NCBI GenBank assembly: GCA_934162365.1
Contig: CAKPIK010000003.1
Location: 157,175-221,174, forward strand
From: an uncultured Clostridia bacterium
GTDB lineage: Bacteria > Bacillota > Clostridia > TANB77 > CAG-508
Direction of reading: 5' to 3'
Length of the DNA stretch: 64,000 bases
The notes under the pieces were generated by a model. That model was given only the letters and a program-made list of their open reading frames with translations. It was not told the origin of the DNA and searched no databases. Positions 61,644-64,000 of this stretch are shown here, in pieces (positions within the stretch are counted from its first letter, which is position 1; each line of letters starts with the position of its first letter). The position numbers and the translations under genes are program-made.

Positions 61644-62072
61644 TTATTCAGAAACAATAACACCCATAGAACGTGCAGTTCCCTTAACCATACTTATAGC
61701 TGTTTCTAAAGATGCTGCATTTAAGTCTTCCATTTTTTGTTCTGCTATTTGTTTTACTTGATCCATTGTTATTGTTGCAACTTTATCTCTATTTGGTTTT
61801 CCTGAACCCTTTTCAATTTTTAAAGCTTTCTTTATTAAAACTGCAACTGGTGGAACTTTAGTGATAAATGTGAATGATTTATCTTTGTAAACAGTTATAA
61901 CAACTGGTATTATCATACCTGGTTGATTAGCTGTTCTATCATTAAATTCCTTAACGAATTGCATAATGTTAACACCACTTGATCCTAAAGCTGGTCCAAC
62001 TGGTGGAGCTGGTGTTGCTTTTCCTGCTTCTATTTGTAATTTAATTACGTTTGTAATTTCTTTTTCTGCCAT
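61644..62072 (-). CDS. rplK: 50S ribosomal protein L11
   Basis: 142 residues: IKLQIEAGKATPAPPVGPAL, SGVNIMQFVKEFN, TITMDQVKQIAEQKMEDLNA and GTARSMGV. Part of the GTPase-associated centre. Confidence 0.97.
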   Translation of the reverse strand: MAEKEITNVIKLQIEAGKATPAPPVGPALGSSGVNIMQFVKEFNDRTANQPGMIIPVVITVYKDKSFTFITKVPPVAVLIKKALKIEKGSGKPNRDKVATITMDQVKQIAEQKMEDLNAASLETAISMVKGTARSMGVIVSE

Positions 62073-62090
62073 TTTTCTGGCCTCCTTATT

Positions 62091-62624
62091 TTATATTTTC
62101 TGTACTTGAGAGAATTCAAGTTCTACTGGTGTTTCTCTACCAAACATTGAAACTAAAACTTTAACTTTGTGTTTTTCTTTATTTATTTCTTGAACTATTC
62201 CAACAAAGTTTTCAAATGGTCCATTCATTACTCTAACAGAATCATTAATATCATAATCAACATTTACAGGAACATCTTCAAATCCCATGTTTCTAATTTC
62301 TTCATCTGTCAAAGGTATTGGATCTGTTCCAGAACCAACAAAACCTGTAACTCCTCTTGTATTTCTAACTATGTACCATGATTCTTCTGTAACAATCATT
62401 TTTATAAGTACATAACCTGGAAATACTTTTTTTAAATTAGTTTTTTTCTTTCCATCTTTTATTTCTATTTGCTCTTCCATAGGAACAACAATTTCAAAAA
62501 AGAAATCTTCTAACTCTCTATTTTTTATTGTTTTTTCTAAATCTGTTTTTACTTTATTTTCATATCCTGAATATGTATGAACAACATACCATCTAGGATT
62601 AGAATCATAATTTTTGTCAGACAT
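62091..62624 (-). CDS. nusG: Transcription termination/antitermination factor NusG
   Basis: 177 residues. RWYVVHTYSGYENKVKTDLE at the NGN start, VFPGYVLIKM near 65, and the C-terminal KOW domain with VRVMNGPFENFVGIV near 130. It binds RNA polymerase and couples it to ribosomes. Between secE and rplK as usual. Confidence 0.97.
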   Translation of the reverse strand: MSDKNYDSNPRWYVVHTYSGYENKVKTDLEKTIKNRELEDFFFEIVVPMEEQIEIKDGKKKTNLKKVFPGYVLIKMIVTEESWYIVRNTRGVTGFVGSGTDPIPLTDEEIRNMGFEDVPVNVDYDINDSVRVMNGPFENFVGIVQEINKEKHKVKVLVSMFGRETPVELEFSQVQKI

Positions 62625-62649
62625 AAAAGACTCCTCCTAATTTCAAATA

Positions 62650-62994
62650 TTATTCTGCATTATTAATTTCTGTATTATTATCTGCACTAGAAGCTTCATC
62701 AACATTTGATGTAGTGCTATTATTTACAGAATTAGAATAATTTTCTTGCACTTTTGCTTGCAATTGTGCATTTTGTTTATTTAAAAATTCGAATCCCATA
62801 TCTAATACAAAAACAATAACTCCTACAACAAGTACAATTGTTATAACTGCTATAGTATTATTTAATAATTGCTTTGGAGTAGGCCATACAACTTTTTTTA
62901 ATTCGGCTTTAAAGTCTTTAAAAAAACGTTTTTTATTTTTTTCTTCTTTTTTAGTTTTTTTAACATTATCTTGTTTAATATCTTTTTTTGCCAT
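62650..62994 (-). CDS. secE: Preprotein translocase subunit SecE
   Basis: 114 residues, longer than the usual 60-75. A basic N-terminus, the conserved KKVVWPTPKQLL amphipathic segment near 35 and one membrane helix (about 47-70). A Ser/Asn-rich tail of about 40 residues beyond the helix is unusual. It stabilises SecY. Confidence 0.93.
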   Translation of the reverse strand: MAKKDIKQDNVKKTKKEEKNKKRFFKDFKAELKKVVWPTPKQLLNNTIAVITIVLVVGVIVFVLDMGFEFLNKQNAQLQAKVQENYSNSVNNSTTSNVDEASSADNNTEINNAE

Positions 62995-63018
62995 TTTACT
63001 TCCTCCTAAAAATAGCTA

Positions 63019-63183
63019 TTATTTTGTTTCTTTATGTGTTGTACGTTTTTTGCAGAATTTACAATATTTAACTATTTCTAATCTGTCTGTATTATTTCTC
63101 TTATTTTTTGAAGTCATGTAATTTCTTCTTTTACATTCTGTACATTCTAATGTTATATTTTCTCTTGGTCCTTTTGCTGCCAT
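63019..63183 (-). CDS. rpmG: 50S ribosomal protein L33
   Basis: 54 residues, zinc-type L33: ECTECKRRNYMTSKNKR, then CKFCKKRTTH. The four Cys are intact. SD CGGAGG. First gene of rpmG-secE-nusG-rplK-rplA. Confidence 0.95.
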   Translation of the reverse strand: MAAKGPRENITLECTECKRRNYMTSKNKRNNTDRLEIVKYCKFCKKRTTHKETK

Positions 63184-63233
63184 TTTATACACCTCCGTAG
63201 CCTCTTAGGCTTTTTTTATTTTGAAACGATGTG

Positions 63234-63259
63234 AGTATATGCCATTTAAAACATATACT
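63234..63259. promoter_or_regulatory. Inverted repeat in the rpmG leader
   Basis: AGTATATG and CATATACT, perfect 8 bp around a 10-base spacer, just downstream of the rpmG promoter. Possible leader hairpin or operator. Confidence 0.35.
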
Positions 63260-63264
63260 AAAAT

Positions 63265-63293
63265 ATTTTACCACTATTGGCAAGGTTTGTCAA
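63265..63293 (-). promoter_or_regulatory. SigmaA promoter of the rpmG-secE-nusG operon
   Basis: Perfect TTGACA (63288-63293), 17-base spacer, TAAAAT (63265-63270). Confidence 0.8.
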
Positions 63294-63315
63294 CGAATTT
63301 ACATGAATTTGTCAA

Positions 63316-63345
63316 AAAAAATAAGGCTTTTTCGCCTTATTTTTT
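63316..63345 (-). terminator. Terminator overlapping the flavin reductase stop codon
   Basis: AAAAATAAGGC with GCCTTATTTTT, loop TTTTTC. The stop codon at 63337-63339 is inside the stem, so the Lys-rich C-terminus is encoded next to the terminator arm. Confidence 0.8.
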
Positions 63346-63909
63346 CTTTTTCTTTTTTTGCACTGAATATCCAAACTTTCCAACCTTTTTTCCTAAAGTG
63401 TAATATCCACCATTTGCGTAAGCAATTAGGTTACATTTTGATATATCAAAAGCTCCTTTTTTATCAAAATATTTTTCATCTGCATTTATTGCTAAAACAT
63501 CTGCAATAAACATGTCATGGCTTCCTAGTTTTTTTATTTCTTTTACTTTACACTCTATAGAAACTGGTGCTTCCGCTATCATTGGGCATTTAACAATGCT
63601 TCCCTTTTCTTTTGTTAAATGCATTTTTTCAAACTTATCAAAATCTTTTCCAGATTTAACTCCGCACCAATCTGTTGCATAAGCTAAATCATTTGTTGTT
63701 AAGTTTATAACAAATTCTCCTGATTTTTCTATAATATCATGTGAATATCTTTCTGGTCTTACTGATATGTATACCATTGCAGGATTTGTATTTATAATAC
63801 CTGTCCAAGCCACAGTAATTATATTAGATTTTTCCATTGTTCCACAACTTACCATTACTGCTGGTATTGGATATTCAAATGTTCCCGGTTTCCAAGTTAT
63901 CTTTCCCAT
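63337..63909 (-). CDS. Flavin reductase-like FMN-binding protein
   Basis: 190 residues. PAVMVSCGTMEKSNIITVAWTG at the start, NTNPAMVYISVRPERYS, GEFVINLTT near 85 and the Cys-containing WCGVKSGKDFDKF near 102 fit the flavin reductase-like domain family. It binds FMN; whether it reduces flavin for a partner or acts alone is unclear. It ends with a poly-Lys tail. SD AGGAGGA. Confidence 0.88.
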   Translation of the reverse strand: MGKITWKPGTFEYPIPAVMVSCGTMEKSNIITVAWTGIINTNPAMVYISVRPERYSHDIIEKSGEFVINLTTNDLAYATDWCGVKSGKDFDKFEKMHLTKEKGSIVKCPMIAEAPVSIECKVKEIKKLGSHDMFIADVLAINADEKYFDKKGAFDISKCNLIAYANGGYYTLGKKVGKFGYSVQKKKKKK

Positions 63910-64000
63910 TTTTTCCTCCTATAAAATTGTAATTTGTCTTTTACAATAATAGCATAAAAAAGAAAAGTAGTTATTGTTAATCAACTATTGCATTTTTCTA
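63910..64000. other. Upstream region of the flavin reductase at the window edge
   Basis: AT-rich sequence containing the flavin reductase SD and probably its promoter; no confident -35/-10 pair and no ORF. Confidence 0.5.

Noticed and set aside
1..64000. CRISPR array or prophage
   Set aside because: No regularly spaced repeats, cas genes, integrase, terminase or structural phage genes were seen.

Overview
The window is very AT-rich with short operons and Gram-positive-type Shine-Dalgarno sites. It reads as a chromosome segment of a strictly anaerobic, endospore-forming, low-GC Clostridia-class bacterium. Evidence: a T-box phenylalanyl-tRNA synthetase leader, L20 and L10 ribosomal leaders, LexA, an [FeFe]-hydrogenase operon, spoVAC-AD-AE, ylbJ and a BofC-like gene. 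Genus and species cannot be told from the sequence; an uncultured gut lineage is my inference.

Layout. 1-3.8 kb: pheS/pheT with T-box, an APH-type kinase, enolase. 3.8-8.1 kb: three-subunit NADH-linked [FeFe]-hydrogenase (nuoE-, nuoF-, hydA-like). 8.2-13.7 kb: accessory stretch with two hypothetical genes of atypical codon use, an MFS-like transporter, a 2-hydroxyacid dehydrogenase, tRNA-Gln and a degenerate YgjP-like protein. 13.8-22.7 kb: L-lactate dehydrogenase, the GGGtGRT/NifU-like pair, and a glycolytic cluster gap-pgk-(gmk-like)-tpiA-gpmI that ends in a YezG/DUF600 immunity gene. 22.8-27.2 kb: mtaB, mreB, a ROK kinase. 27.3-36.1 kb: a type IV pilus operon (pilMN fusion, pilO, small pilin, pilD, two minor prepilins, pilB, pilT, pilC). 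36.4-38.5 kb, plus strand: dodecin-spoVAC-spoVAD-spoVAE. 38.6-47.6 kb: infC-rpmI-rplT, rplM-rpsI, lexA, obg, trpS, a TagO-like transferase, rpiB, ylbJ, rnhB. 47.8-59.5 kb: htrA, a large pilin-like protein with an anomalous 3' end, yibE/F, clpE, pgsA, bofC-like, a frameshifted comEC, an NlpC/P60 hydrolase, mtnN. 59.6-63.9 kb: rplL, rplJ, rplA, rplK, nusG, secE, rpmG and a flavin reductase.

The standout is the 3' end of the gene at 49208-50281. An N-terminus almost identical in pattern to the small pilin of the pilus operon leads into a C-terminal domain whose last ~165 bp are about 56% G+C and only about 12% A on the coding strand, inside an AT-rich gene. The encoded end looks like a C-type-lectin/FGE fold. 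This is the expected footprint of adenine-directed diversification by a diversity-generating retroelement. No reverse transcriptase or template repeat lies in the window, so the element would have to act from elsewhere.

Physiologically the cell would run glycolysis to pyruvate, reduce some to lactate, and dispose of electrons as H2. It would carry a type IV pilus that may display the variable adhesin, and make spores with a SpoVA dipicolinate channel. Other oddities: infC appears to start at AUA, the prepilin peptidase lacks its GxGD aspartate, the YgjP-like protein has HQFAH in place of HExxH, comEC is split by one extra base, and an extended palindromic repeat sits between rplJ and rplL.
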